Shown here: one piece after another, positions 18,801-26,725 of the stretch
Numbering within the stretch: the first letter of the stretch is position 1
Layout of the letters: each line of letters begins with the position of its first letter
Assembly (NCBI RefSeq): GCF_016827605.1
Contig: NZ_JAEPJQ010000001.1
Location: forward strand, 310,001-374,000
From: Hyunsoonleella ulvae
GTDB lineage: Bacteria > Bacteroidota > Bacteroidia > Flavobacteriales > Flavobacteriaceae
Length of the DNA: 64,000 nt
Direction of reading: 5' to 3'
Position numbers and translations under genes: made by a program
Notes under the pieces: model-generated
What the model was told of the DNA's origin: nothing
Seen by the model: the letters and a program-made list of their open reading frames with translations, nothing else
The model's database searches: none

Positions 18801-19566
18801 TTCTAATCAAATTTTTTAATGTTCCTAAAATAGGAAGCGGGGACATGTGGCTCTTGAAAGAATACTGCCCTCCATGAGATCCGTTGGTAAACATAGGGTG
18901 GTGTACCGCGATAATGGTAGTTTTACCGCGTGCTTTTTTAATTTCCCCCTCTAACTCATCAAAAAACTTGGTTCGTGTTTTTATAGCGCAATCATCGTTT
19001 ATCGTGGGGTGTTTATCCCAATTCGTTACATACCACTCAGAATCCACAATAATGAGCACAATATCTTCTCCTATTTTCACGCGTTCTATTGGGCAGCCAT
19101 TTTCGGGTAAAAACGTATGCTTCCCCAACGCATCTTCTATATATTTCTCTTGCCGTTTCAATCCTTTTAAACCATCACTATACCAATCATGATTCCCAGG
19201 AATAAAAACCGTTTCTCCTTTAAAATCCTCTACCGCACTAATTTGAGCGTTTAATTGATTTTCTGCTGAAACCCTACCTTCCTGACCCTTTTTGGGTAAG
19301 CCTTTCGGATAAATATTATCGCCTAAAAATATTACTGTACTTTGTTTTGGAGCTCTCGATAGTTCAGCTTTAAAGCTAGCTACAGCTTGTGATGATTCTG
19401 CCTCTGCAGAAACACCAGCATCGCCAATTAAGTAAAACGAGTGTGCAATGGCTTTATCAGGAAAACTGGGTTGCTTAGCTGCTTTATTGTACTGAGGGCT
19501 GTAGGTTGCACAAGCATGCAGCATCATTATGAGGGCTACTGAAAATAGTAATTTTTGAAATTTCAT
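15895..19566 (-). CDS. Metallophosphoesterase fused to an outer-membrane beta-barrel
   Basis: A 1,223-residue lipoprotein with lipobox LMMLHAC near residue 18. Residues about 45-340 are a calcineurin-like phosphoesterase with all five blocks: IGDAG, FLGDNIYP, PGNHDWYSDG, VHHPMF and VSGHDHNLQ. A middle region of about 450 residues (including LIGDWDRHEDQWRWAE, D-E-rich) follows. The last 350 residues are strand-rich, with GLRGYRDERFIGNS and a terminal GLLLAFKLGFGF, as in Omp85/surface-antigen-like barrels. The design suggests a surface enzyme held on its own barrel. The substrate is unknown. Confidence 0.8.
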   Translation of the reverse strand: MKFQKLLFSVALIMMLHACATYSPQYNKAAKQPSFPDKAIAHSFYLIGDAGVSAEAESSQAVASFKAELSRAPKQSTVIFLGDNIYPKGLPKKGQEGRVSAENQLNAQISAVEDFKGETVFIPGNHDWYSDGLKGLKRQEKYIEDALGKHTFLPENGCPIERVKIGEDIVLIIVDSEWYVTNWDKHPTINDDCAIKTRTKFFDELEGEIKKARGKTTIIAVHHPMFTNGSHGGQYSFKSHMSPLPILGTLKNLIRKTGGVVTVDNQNSKYNELRKRMITLAQENDKTIFVSGHDHNLQYIIEDNLPQIVSGSGSKKMATRNVGGGQFSYGAMGYARLDVFKDGSSHVRFYVNDKVVFQTQVLKPNDRKVFNTYPKSYPVDKTASVYTEEETTKGGLYQFFWGDRYRKDFSTKVKAPTVDLDTLLGGLKVIRKGGGHQSKSLRLEDKKGRQYVMRALRKNAVQYLQAVAFKDQYIEGQFNDTYTEGLLLDVFTGSHPYAPFTIGTLSDAVGIYHTNPVLYYVPKQNALGHFASEFGNELYMIEERTDSGHGDKASFGFSNKLISTDDVLKKLNKDEDFVLDEEAYIRARLFDMLIGDWDRHEDQWRWAEFKIDGKKVYRPVPRDRDQAFSIMADGALLNLATKIVPTLRLMQSYDKELKSPKWFNLEPYPLDMALINQSGKSVWDAQVKRIVENLTEDVIDSAFKSFPSEVDQNTIQDIKQKLLGRKANLQKISDAYYQHMNKYGVIKGTHKDDWFDIERLPYGETKVVAYRIKKGKKADKFHERTYNATETKEIWIYGLDDDDQFEVFGSGDNLIKVRIIGGQNNDVYNIKNGRRLKIYDHKSKKNTFLTQEGAIKLTDDYETNVYDYKKLKNSSNQFVPSIGANPDDGLNIGFVNTLTNYGFERNPFSAQHTISAAYYFATNGFDLGYHAEFANVVGHWNLAVDTKFTSPNYAINFFGFGNATVNPNAEDDDMFDLDYNRVKLRTFKVAPALIWRGRLGASLKVGVSYESNEVDRTAGRFIAEPNEINNSVFDQQDFYGADAKYEYANTDNAAFPTLGMLFAIQAGYRNNVSTSKGFGYIIPELGFDYKLVPSGQLVLATKLRGHVNLGNDFEFYQAASLGRNNGLRGYRDERFIGNSAFVQTTDVRVNLRKVKTGLLPLNIGFYGGVDYGRVWLDGEDSNTWNNSFGGGVFANAADMMTLNLSVFNSDDGLLLAFKLGFGF

Positions 19567-19609
19567 GGATTAGTGGATTACTCCTTAAAGATAATAATAA
19601 GGATTGAAT

Positions 19610-20572
19610 TTAGTTCCAAGTTAACTGACTACGCTCTTCCCAATAGGTGTTAGACGAAATACTTAAAGTTTGTAATACATAAAGCTCTTTTTCAGTAAGA
19701 CTAAAATTTAAAACTTTCATATTCTGCTCAAGTTGCTGCACATTAGAGGCTCCACTAAGTACATAGGTTGGCTGTAAAGTATCCACTATAAAACGCAATG
19801 CAATAGCATCTACACCTACATTATACTTTTCTGATAATTTTGTTAGAACCTGATATGCTTTCGTGTACCTATTAAATTTTATACTTGGAAAAACCCTGCC
19901 ATTGGCCAAACCTTCTTTAATTATTGCATCTTTTCCTTGCAATAATACTTCTTTTAGGATTTGTAAGGTATCTTGTTCAAACACATTATATGTTACTTGA
20001 AAACTATCAAATATGGCTTTGTTTTCAATTTGAATTTTTAATGCTGAAGTAATAACTTCCTTTTGATGTACACCGCTTGTTGTAATACCAATCTTTAATC
20101 CTGTTTCTTGTTTGATTTTATGTAGTTGATGTAATACTGGCTCATTCTCAAGAATACCACTATCTATAGTCGCAGAATGTACTTGGTAATATTTTAAATT
20201 TGGCAGTAGATGCTTTGATACTTGCCATTGTTCTAGCAGTTTCTCTAAAGAGTGTTCTTTTATTTCATGTTTTCCATTATAACCCAACTCCCAATTAGCC
20301 ACGTAGGTATAACCCCATTTTGTACCTAAAAATATATCTTTAAACTGCTTAGCATCATTCCAATCCTGTAGAAAAGCTTCCCCTTTGCCATAAGATGGTG
20401 CTGTATCAAAATAACGTACACCAAGTTTATAAGCTTCGTCTAAAACAGAAAAGGTATTTTGTTTAAAAGCGTTTTCAGACTTATCAATTGATGCATTATC
20501 TCTAATATTTATGTATTCTGGCCGCCCAAGAGCTGCAAGTCCCAAACCTATTTTTGTTTTGCTTTTATGCAT
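19610..20572 (-). CDS. Aldo/keto reductase
   Basis: A 320-residue TIM-barrel oxidoreductase. Visible are LGLAALGRPEYIN at the NADP end, the catalytic region YFDTAPSYGKGEAFL (Asp-Tyr), K in GTKWGYT, and YYQVHSATID. It is coupled to the hydrolase/OsmC gene by a one-base TAATG overlap and is the last gene of the redox-repair run, so it may reduce reactive carbonyls made under oxidative stress (inference). Confidence 0.85.
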   Translation of the reverse strand: MHKSKTKIGLGLAALGRPEYINIRDNASIDKSENAFKQNTFSVLDEAYKLGVRYFDTAPSYGKGEAFLQDWNDAKQFKDIFLGTKWGYTYVANWELGYNGKHEIKEHSLEKLLEQWQVSKHLLPNLKYYQVHSATIDSGILENEPVLHQLHKIKQETGLKIGITTSGVHQKEVITSALKIQIENKAIFDSFQVTYNVFEQDTLQILKEVLLQGKDAIIKEGLANGRVFPSIKFNRYTKAYQVLTKLSEKYNVGVDAIALRFIVDTLQPTYVLSGASNVQQLEQNMKVLNFSLTEKELYVLQTLSISSNTYWEERSQLTWN

Positions 20573-21792
20573 TATTGTATAACTTCAGTTTCAATAATAG
20601 TTTCAGATAGCAAGGTACGATGCACAGGACATTTTGAGGCTATTTCTTTAAGTTTTTCTTTTTGCACATTGTCTAAATTTCCAATAAACTTCAATCGTTT
20701 TTGTAAATGGTCTATACGCTTAGGCGTTTCTTCATCTAACATTAAATCATCACTGTGCTTTTTAGAATAGGTAATATAAGCATACACTTCTTGTAAATCC
20801 CACTTTTTACGCTCTGCATACATTTTTAATGTCATTACGGTACAAGACGCCAAAGCCGCACTTAAAAAATCGTAAGGCGAAGGTCCAAAATCGTCGCCAC
20901 CAATGCTCTCTGGCTCATCTGCTATAAAATGATGTTTTTTAGTTTGAATGGATGTGGTAAAATTATCTTCAACTATATTCAAATGTGCTACTAGTTGCTC
21001 TCCTTGTGTGCTAAGTATCTTATTGTCTTGAGGCTCAAAATAACGGTCTACCCATGTACCAATAACATTGCCCACATAATTACTATCCCTTGAATTTGAC
21101 AACAGGTGGTCTGCATCATCTAAACTCACAAAACTTTTTGGATGGTGCGCATTATAATATAACTCTTGTGCATTGTTAATACCAACAATACTATCAAAAG
21201 GCGCGTGCATAATGAGTAATGGTTTTCTTAAGTTTTTAGTAATTTTTGGAAGATCTATAGTATCAAAATCTTCTACAAAGTGGTTGTCAATTTTAAAGGG
21301 TCTTCCTCCAATATTAATTTCAACTTCACCTTTTTGTTTTATCGCTTCGATACCATGAGAAAATAAATGTTTTACATGAGATACGGTAGAGGGCGCGCCA
21401 ACCGTAGCTACAGCCTTAATATTATCTAATTTTGAAGCCGCAACAATCACAGCTGCACCGCCCAAAGAGTGCCCTACCAATAAACCTGGTGCTTTATAAT
21501 GCTTAGCAATGTAATCGTTAACAGCAATTAAATCATCTACATTGGCAGAAAAATAGCTATCTGCAAATTTACCCTCGCTCCTACCCAAACCAGTAAAGTC
21601 AAACCTTACCACGCCAAAACCATGGGCAGTTAAAGACCTGCTTATATTTTTTACTGCGGATAAGTTACTATTGCAAGTAAAACAGTGGGCAAAAATGGCA
21701 AAATAATGTGGCTTTTGGTCTGCCGGTAATTCCAAATAAGCCTGTAAATTATGACCCTTGGTGTTGGTTATGGTTAGTCTCTCGCGATTCAT
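20572..21792 (-). CDS. Bifunctional alpha/beta hydrolase-OsmC family protein
   Basis: A 406-residue fusion. Residues 1-250 are an alpha/beta hydrolase with nucleophile elbow [10 protein letters not shown] near 108 and an acid/His pair near DSIVG and DADHLL. Residues 265-406 are an OsmC/Ohr-like domain with the two expected cysteines in [18 protein letters not shown] and [10 protein letters not shown], which reduce organic peroxides. This known fusion fits the neighbouring Msr and SelO genes. Its start lies 44 bp inside the end of the second MsrA gene. Confidence 0.88.
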   Translation of the reverse strand: MNRERLTITNTKGHNLQAYLELPADQKPHYFAIFAHCFTCNSNLSAVKNISRSLTAHGFGVVRFDFTGLGRSEGKFADSYFSANVDDLIAVNDYIAKHYKAPGLLVGHSLGGAAVIVAASKLDNIKAVATVGAPSTVSHVKHLFSHGIEAIKQKGEVEINIGGRPFKIDNHFVEDFDTIDLPKITKNLRKPLLIMHAPFDSIVGINNAQELYYNAHHPKSFVSLDDADHLLSNSRDSNYVGNVIGTWVDRYFEPQDNKILSTQGEQLVAHLNIVEDNFTTSIQTKKHHFIADEPESIGGDDFGPSPYDFLSAALASCTVMTLKMYAERKKWDLQEVYAYITYSKKHSDDLMLDEETPKRIDHLQKRLKFIGNLDNVQKEKLKEIASKCPVHRTLLSETIIETEVIQ

Positions 21793-22303
21793 CTTTTAAG
21801 TGCTTTAATTTATTGTGATCAGTATGCTTAGAAAACTTCATCAGTAGTATTTGTAGCTTTGGATTGATAAAACTTTCACAGAATGGCTTTTCTGGGTTGC
21901 TGTAATAGTAATTTTGAATTTGTACTCGCGAAGCTTTAAATCTATTGAAAGGCAAAACTTGAGTAACGAGAGTATTTTGAAATTGAAACTGTAACAATTC
22001 TAATTGGGATTTTGCCTCATGCTTTTGTGTTTCAGAAAAAGTATAAACGGCGGAACGATATTTAGACCTCATAGAGTGGTTTGATGTACTTTTGTGGGTA
22101 TGCAAATGAATTTCAATAAGTACTCCCAATGAAATTTTAGCAGCATCAAAATACACAACAACAGCCTCTGAAAATTCACTATTACCATCTGTAGATGCCA
22201 CAAAACCCTGCTCTACTTTTAAGACTCCAAGCAATGATTGGAATACAGCTTCGGTACACCAATGGCAACTACCGCCAAATGCTATTTTTGTTAATGTTTT
22301 CAG
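21749..22303 (-). CDS. MsrA-like peptide methionine sulfoxide reductase with a probable CTG start
   Basis: The frame encodes an MsrA homolog: [12 protein letters not shown] at the N-terminus, then YRSAVYTF and [12 protein letters not shown] at the C-terminus. There is no ATG, GTG or TTG upstream of the active-site Cys. A CTG at 22301-22303 gives (M)[12 protein letters not shown], which puts the catalytic Cys at residue 13, exactly as in the ordinary MsrA next door (22358-22861). The nearest TTG (22234) would remove the active site. I therefore choose CTG, 184 residues. A substitution of an original ATG is the alternative reading. Confidence 0.7.
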   Translation of the reverse strand: MKTLTKIAFGGSCHWCTEAVFQSLLGVLKVEQGFVASTDGNSEFSEAVVVYFDAAKISLGVLIEIHLHTHKSTSNHSMRSKYRSAVYTFSETQKHEAKSQLELLQFQFQNTLVTQVLPFNRFKASRVQIQNYYYSNPEKPFCESFINPKLQILLMKFSKHTDHNKLKHLKDESRETNHNQHQGS

Positions 22304-22357
22304 TTTAAAACATGTTTAATGAACTCGCATTATCGTTTACCCAAAACTATTCCTAAA

Positions 22358-22861
22358 TTAAACTTCATTCACAAAAGGCACTTCAAACCTTAAAAAATGA
22401 CAGGTATACCCATTAGGGTTTTTAACTAAATAGTCCTGATGATAGTCTTCTGCTTTCCAGAACGTACTCCACGGCTCTAATGTAGTTACTACTTTATTTT
22501 CCCATCTACCTGAGGCATCTACTATAACAATCATTTCTTCTGCAATTTGTTTTTCCTCATCATTTTGATAAAAAATGGCCGAACGGTAGCTAGACCCTCT
22601 ATCATTACCCTGTCTATCTACTGTTGTTGGATTATGCATCCTGAAAAAATAATCAAGTAGCACTTTAAAAGAAGTTTTATTGGGATCGTAGGTAATCTCG
22701 ATGCCCTCGGCATGCCCTGGATGATTTTTGTATGTGGGGTTGTCGTTTTCCCCGCCTTGATAACCTACCTCTGTATCTATAACCCCCGTTTGTTTTCTAA
22801 AAAGGTCTTCCATTCCCCAAAAACAGCCGCCTGCTAAATATGCTTTTTTATATGTTGTCAT
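22358..22861 (-). CDS. msrA: Peptide methionine-S-sulfoxide reductase
   Basis: A 167-residue protein with AGGCFWGME (active-site Cys13), then [14 protein letters not shown], the [23 protein letters not shown] block and AEDYHQDY. It reduces methionine-S-sulfoxide in proteins using thioredoxin. It sits between a small partner gene and the second MsrA in a one-strand run with selO and msrB. No signal peptide is seen, so it is cytosolic. Confidence 0.95.
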   Translation of the reverse strand: MTTYKKAYLAGGCFWGMEDLFRKQTGVIDTEVGYQGGENDNPTYKNHPGHAEGIEITYDPNKTSFKVLLDYFFRMHNPTTVDRQGNDRGSSYRSAIFYQNDEEKQIAEEMIVIVDASGRWENKVVTTLEPWSTFWKAEDYHQDYLVKNPNGYTCHFLRFEVPFVNEV

Positions 22862-22892
22862 TCTAATATATATTATATCTCTTTTATATTCT

Positions 22893-23144
22893 CTATTGCA
22901 AATTTACATGTTGTAAAAAATGAATCACTTTTTGTTCTGGCATTTCACATGGTTTTAAAAATTCATCGTGAGATGTAATGTAATAATTCAAACTTATAAC
23001 ATCTACACCTTTAAGTGACTTTGCAAATACCTTAAATGATTTGTTATTATTAAACACTGATTTGGTAATCCCATATTTTACTCCTTTGTATACCCCTTCT
23101 GAGTAGCCTTCTGGTAATGCATCAATATATTTAAGTACACTCAT
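22893..23144 (-). CDS. Small conserved protein linked to SelO/MsrA
   Basis: An 83-residue protein without known motifs: [21 protein letters not shown] at the N-terminus and a C-terminal half ending [13 protein letters not shown]. It overlaps the selO stop by one base (TAATG) and lies 31 bp before msrA, so it is clearly part of the operon. I recall similar short proteins beside Msr genes in Flavobacteriaceae, without a described role. Confidence 0.65.
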   Translation of the reverse strand: MSVLKYIDALPEGYSEGVYKGVKYGITKSVFNNNKSFKVFAKSLKGVDVISLNYYITSHDEFLKPCEMPEQKVIHFLQHVNLQ

Positions 23145-24700
23145 TAAGAACTACACGATAACATAGAACATCCTACTTTATGTCTCGCCCATTCTGGTCG
23201 TTTAGCAAACCATTTCTCATATTCTGGTTGTTCATCATAAGGTTTTTTTAGCATCTGAAATAATTCATCTATTAACTCATAATTACCTTTATCTGCGTCA
23301 TCAATAGCCAATTGCGCCATGTAATTGCGTAAAACATATTTAGGATTTACGTAGTTCATTTTTTTCTTTCTTTCTACGTGAACTTCAGATTCGTGTTGCA
23401 ATCTAACCTCATATTGCAAAAACCACATTTTCCACTTCTCTTTAACATCATTTGGCATGTTTTCAAAATCATAAAATGCATCTTTTAGTACTTGAAAACT
23501 TGTTTCTTCATCTTTAAAATCACTCAACTTCCTGAAGAAAATGGTCATATCAGTTTCTACTAATTGTAAATTTTCCTCTAAATCTTTAATTAAATATTTA
23601 TCATTATCAACATCTTGACAAAGCCCAAGTTTAGCCTTCATCATCTCAAAAGATTTACGTTCAAAATCTGTTTTATACTGGTTTAAAATAGCTTCCAAAG
23701 GTTCTGCTTCTTCAATTAACGGATAAATCGCATTGGCTAATTGTAACAGATTCCATAGCCCAATATTGGGTTGGTTGCCATAGCGATAGCGTTTATGTTG
23801 TCTGTCAGTGGTATTTGGCGTCCATCCAAAATCGAAACCTTCGAGCCAACCATAAGGCCCATAATCTATGGTTAATCCTAGAATAGACATGTTATCGGTA
23901 TTCATCACGCCGTGCACAAAACCCACACGTTGCCAATGTATAATCATATTTAAAGTACGATTACTAACCTCTTTAAAAAATGCGATGTAGGTGTCTTTTG
24001 AAGGTGTTCCTAAATGGGAAAAGTGATGCTTTATCGTATAATCCACTAATACTTTTAAGTTTTTATCATCATGTCTAGCAGCAAAAATTTGATAGTTCCC
24101 AAAACGCAAAAACGATTCTGCTGTTCTGCAAACTATCGCCCCCTTTTCATAAGCAGAGTTTCCATCATACATCACATCTCGTAATACCTGATCGCCAGAT
24201 AATGCTAAAGACAGTGCTCGGGTTGTTGGTACTCCTAAATGAAACATGGCCTCGCTACACAAATACTCCCGAATTGAGGATCGCAACACTGCTAAACCAT
24301 CAGCATTTCTGGAATATGGCGTTTCTCCCGCACCTTTTAGCTGTAATGCCCAATTTTTATTTTGATGCTCAACTTCACATAAATTTATGGCGCGTCCGTC
24401 CCCCAATTGTCCAGCCCAATTCCCAAACTGATGCCCGCCATAGCACATGGCATAGGGCTTTGTATCTGGCAACACTTGATTACCCGTAAACACATTTAAA
24501 AAATCTTGACTATGGGCATCTCCTTTTAACAGTCCTAAGTTTTCAAGCATTTCTGGGGAGGCATGTAACAACCTAGGGCTTGCTGTTTGTTTTGGTGTTA
24601 CGTACGAAAAACAAGCTTCAGATACTTGTCGTCTAGAATTTTCAAGAACGGGATCAGCAGGTAATTCTTTATTGAACTTATCTTTTATATTTAACTTCAT
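23144..24700 (-). CDS. selO: Protein adenylyltransferase SelO (YdiU/UPF0061)
   Basis: A 518-residue pseudokinase-fold protein. The SelO signatures YGGHQFGNWAGQLGDGRA (88-105) and LKGAGETPYSR (121-131) are complete; the latter holds the ATP-binding Lys. MNTDNMSILGLTIDYGPYGWLEGFD carries the metal-binding Asn/Asp. The C-terminus ends CSMLSCSS with Cys near the position where some homologs have selenocysteine. SelO transfers AMP to redox proteins. Placement between msrB and msrA fits that role. Confidence 0.95.
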   Translation of the reverse strand: MKLNIKDKFNKELPADPVLENSRRQVSEACFSYVTPKQTASPRLLHASPEMLENLGLLKGDAHSQDFLNVFTGNQVLPDTKPYAMCYGGHQFGNWAGQLGDGRAINLCEVEHQNKNWALQLKGAGETPYSRNADGLAVLRSSIREYLCSEAMFHLGVPTTRALSLALSGDQVLRDVMYDGNSAYEKGAIVCRTAESFLRFGNYQIFAARHDDKNLKVLVDYTIKHHFSHLGTPSKDTYIAFFKEVSNRTLNMIIHWQRVGFVHGVMNTDNMSILGLTIDYGPYGWLEGFDFGWTPNTTDRQHKRYRYGNQPNIGLWNLLQLANAIYPLIEEAEPLEAILNQYKTDFERKSFEMMKAKLGLCQDVDNDKYLIKDLEENLQLVETDMTIFFRKLSDFKDEETSFQVLKDAFYDFENMPNDVKEKWKMWFLQYEVRLQHESEVHVERKKKMNYVNPKYVLRNYMAQLAIDDADKGNYELIDELFQMLKKPYDEQPEYEKWFAKRPEWARHKVGCSMLSCSS

Positions 24701-24704
24701 GATT

Positions 24705-25154
24705 TTACTCCTTGGCCTCTAACTGTAGGGATTCCGAATTGATACAATAACGTAAACCACTTGGTTCAGACCCGTCTGGAAATACATGCCCCAAATGCGC
24801 ATCACAAGTATTACACATAACCTCAACACGTACCATTCCAAAAGAGGTATCGCGTTCGTATTTAATAGCATTTTCTTTTATGGGTTGCGTAAAACTAGGC
24901 CACCCAGTGCCAGATTCAAACTTTATGGTAGAATCAAACAACGGGGCATTACAACATATACAATTGTATTTTCCAGCCTCATGAATACTACACAAAGCAC
25001 CACTATGTGGACGTTCTGTACCTTTTAATCTAGTAATTCTAAATTGCTCTGGAGATAATAGCGTTTGCCATTCTGTTTCCGTCTTTTCTACACGTTTGTC
25101 TGGAGTTGGATTTCCGTTTACAGAAAAACCGATGACTTCTTTCCAAGTTAGCAT
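24705..25154 (-). CDS. msrB: Peptide methionine-R-sulfoxide reductase
   Basis: A 149-residue protein with zinc pairs C65/C68 (CICC) and C114/C117 (CNTC), the GTGWPSF block at 82-88, [11 protein letters not shown] and catalytic C137 in RYCINSESL. It reduces methionine-R-sulfoxide. It is the first gene of the redox-repair run, four bases before selO. Together with the two MsrA proteins it covers both sulfoxide stereoisomers. Confidence 0.95.
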   Translation of the reverse strand: MLTWKEVIGFSVNGNPTPDKRVEKTETEWQTLLSPEQFRITRLKGTERPHSGALCSIHEAGKYNCICCNAPLFDSTIKFESGTGWPSFTQPIKENAIKYERDTSFGMVRVEVMCNTCDAHLGHVFPDGSEPSGLRYCINSESLQLEAKE

Positions 25155-25358
25155 ATTTCTTTTCCTTTCTTCTTTAAATTCGTAAGTACTTTCGAGTTAA
25201 ATTTTAGTCGAAAACAACTTTAAAATATTACTTTTTTAAACTTTTAAAAAGTACTTGAAAGCATCAGATAAATTTACGACAAATTGATATGTTTTCATAC
25301 TTAATTTTATGTTACTAAAGTTTAGTATTTTTACTCATAATCATTTACTATTATCTCT

Positions 25359-26552
25359 ATGTTGATTACCGAAGTTGAAAAATTTACACTTGATCTCCTA
25401 AATGAAAAATTAGACACTTCATTTACGTATCATAATATCCCGCACACACAACGTGTGGTAGAGAGCGCAACAGAATTAGCCAATATGTCTGGTATTAGTG
25501 AAGCTGATAAAAATTTACTTTTAATCGCTGCGTGGTTACACGACACAGGATATACAAAAGCCATAGAGAATCATGAAGAAGAAAGTGTTAAGATCGCAAA
25601 GACATTTTTAGCACAACAGAATTGCCCAGAAGCTGACATCAATAAAATATGCGACTTAATTCTTGTCACCAAAATGGAAGCTATTCCTGATAATCAATTG
25701 GAAAAAATAATCAGGGATGCAGATGCTTCGCATATAGGGAGTAAAAACTATTTAGAAATTTCTGAATTGCTTCGAAAAGAATGGGAAATACAGTGTAACA
25801 AAACCTATTCTGAAATTGAATGGTTAGAGGAAAACATCAATTTTCTCTCTACGAAACACCGGTTTTATACCACAGAGGCTTCGGGCGTTTGGGATAAACG
25901 CAAAGGCAAAAATCTTTCGGAATTAATAAAAATGAAGAAGAAGATTGATGCTGCCTCTAAAAAATTAAAACAGAAGAAAGAAGAATTAAACTTTAAGAAA
26001 AGCAAAATAGAATTACCCGACAGAGGTATTGAAACCATGTTTAGGGTAGCATTAAGAAACCATATAACGTTAAGTGATATTGCTGATACCAAGGCTAATA
26101 TTTTACTATCGGTAAATGCCATTATAATCTCAGTAGCACTATCCAATTTGTTACCAAAACTGGACAACCCTTCCAACAGCTATTTAATATATCCAACATT
26201 AATTTTCTTAGCCTTTACTGTTGCTTCGATTGTTTTGTCTGTATTAGCTACTAGACCCAATGTTACCAAAGGCCAGTTTACAAAAGAAGATGTAGCTAAT
26301 AAAAAGGTAAACCTTTTATTCTTTGGTAACTTTCATCAAATGAAACTCAATGATTTTGAATGGGCCATGGGGGAAATGATGAAAGACAAAGATTATTTAT
26401 ATGGCTCATTAACCAAAGACCTATACTTTTTAGGACTTGTTTTAAACAGAAAATACAACTTACTAAGAACTACCTATACTGTTTTTATGATAGGTATAGT
26501 TATTAGTGTTATTGCTTTTGGAATTGCTTTTGCAACTAGTGGGGTAGTTTAA
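25359..26552 (+). CDS. HD-domain phosphohydrolase fused to a Pycsar-type (PycTM/DUF5706) membrane effector domain
   Basis: A 397-residue protein. Residues 1-140 are an HD domain with H29, H61-D62 and D120 in RDAD, a full metal set. A coiled-coil linker (about 185-215) follows. Residues 221-395 match the PycTM effector domain (DRGIETMFRVALRNHITLSDIADTKANILLSVN, then two helices, then a second block and a C-terminal helix). In Pycsar defence, PycTM is activated by cCMP or cUMP from a PycC cyclase. No cyclase is present here. The HD domain might degrade a signal or be a sensor (inference). Confidence 0.75.
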   Translation: MLITEVEKFTLDLLNEKLDTSFTYHNIPHTQRVVESATELANMSGISEADKNLLLIAAWLHDTGYTKAIENHEEESVKIAKTFLAQQNCPEADINKICDLILVTKMEAIPDNQLEKIIRDADASHIGSKNYLEISELLRKEWEIQCNKTYSEIEWLEENINFLSTKHRFYTTEASGVWDKRKGKNLSELIKMKKKIDAASKKLKQKKEELNFKKSKIELPDRGIETMFRVALRNHITLSDIADTKANILLSVNAIIISVALSNLLPKLDNPSNSYLIYPTLIFLAFTVASIVLSVLATRPNVTKGQFTKEDVANKKVNLLFFGNFHQMKLNDFEWAMGEMMKDKDYLYGSLTKDLYFLGLVLNRKYNLLRTTYTVFMIGIVISVIAFGIAFATSGVV

Positions 26553-26652
26553 AATCACGTAAGCATTATTTATGTTTCTTCTCAGGTTTTTTATCCACAA
26601 TCCACACAGTATCAGTCTCGTGTAAAATACTATTTAGAATCACTTTAAATAA

Positions 26653-26684
26653 TTTGGATATATCCTTAACGGAGTATATTTTTG
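26653..26684 (+). promoter_or_regulatory. Bacteroidetes promoter for the TonB receptor
   Basis: TTTG at 26653-26656 and TATTTTTG at 26677-26684 are spaced by 20 nt, an exact match to TTTG-N20-TAnnTTTG. Transcription would start near 26690, placing the 13-bp palindrome at 26705-26717 in the early transcribed region. Confidence 0.7.
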
Positions 26685-26704
26685 CGGCTCAATTTATTAT
26701 TTAA

Positions 26705-26717
26705 ATTTAGTCTAAAT
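26705..26717. promoter_or_regulatory. Candidate repressor operator (13-bp palindrome)
   Basis: ATTTAG-T-CTAAAT is a perfect palindrome between the predicted transcription start and the ATG at 26726. Its place suits an iron- or metal-responsive repressor of Fur or DtxR type, given the TonB receptor that follows. The regulator is inferred; no experimental site is known to me for this exact sequence. Confidence 0.5.
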
Positions 26718-26725
26718 AAAAACAA

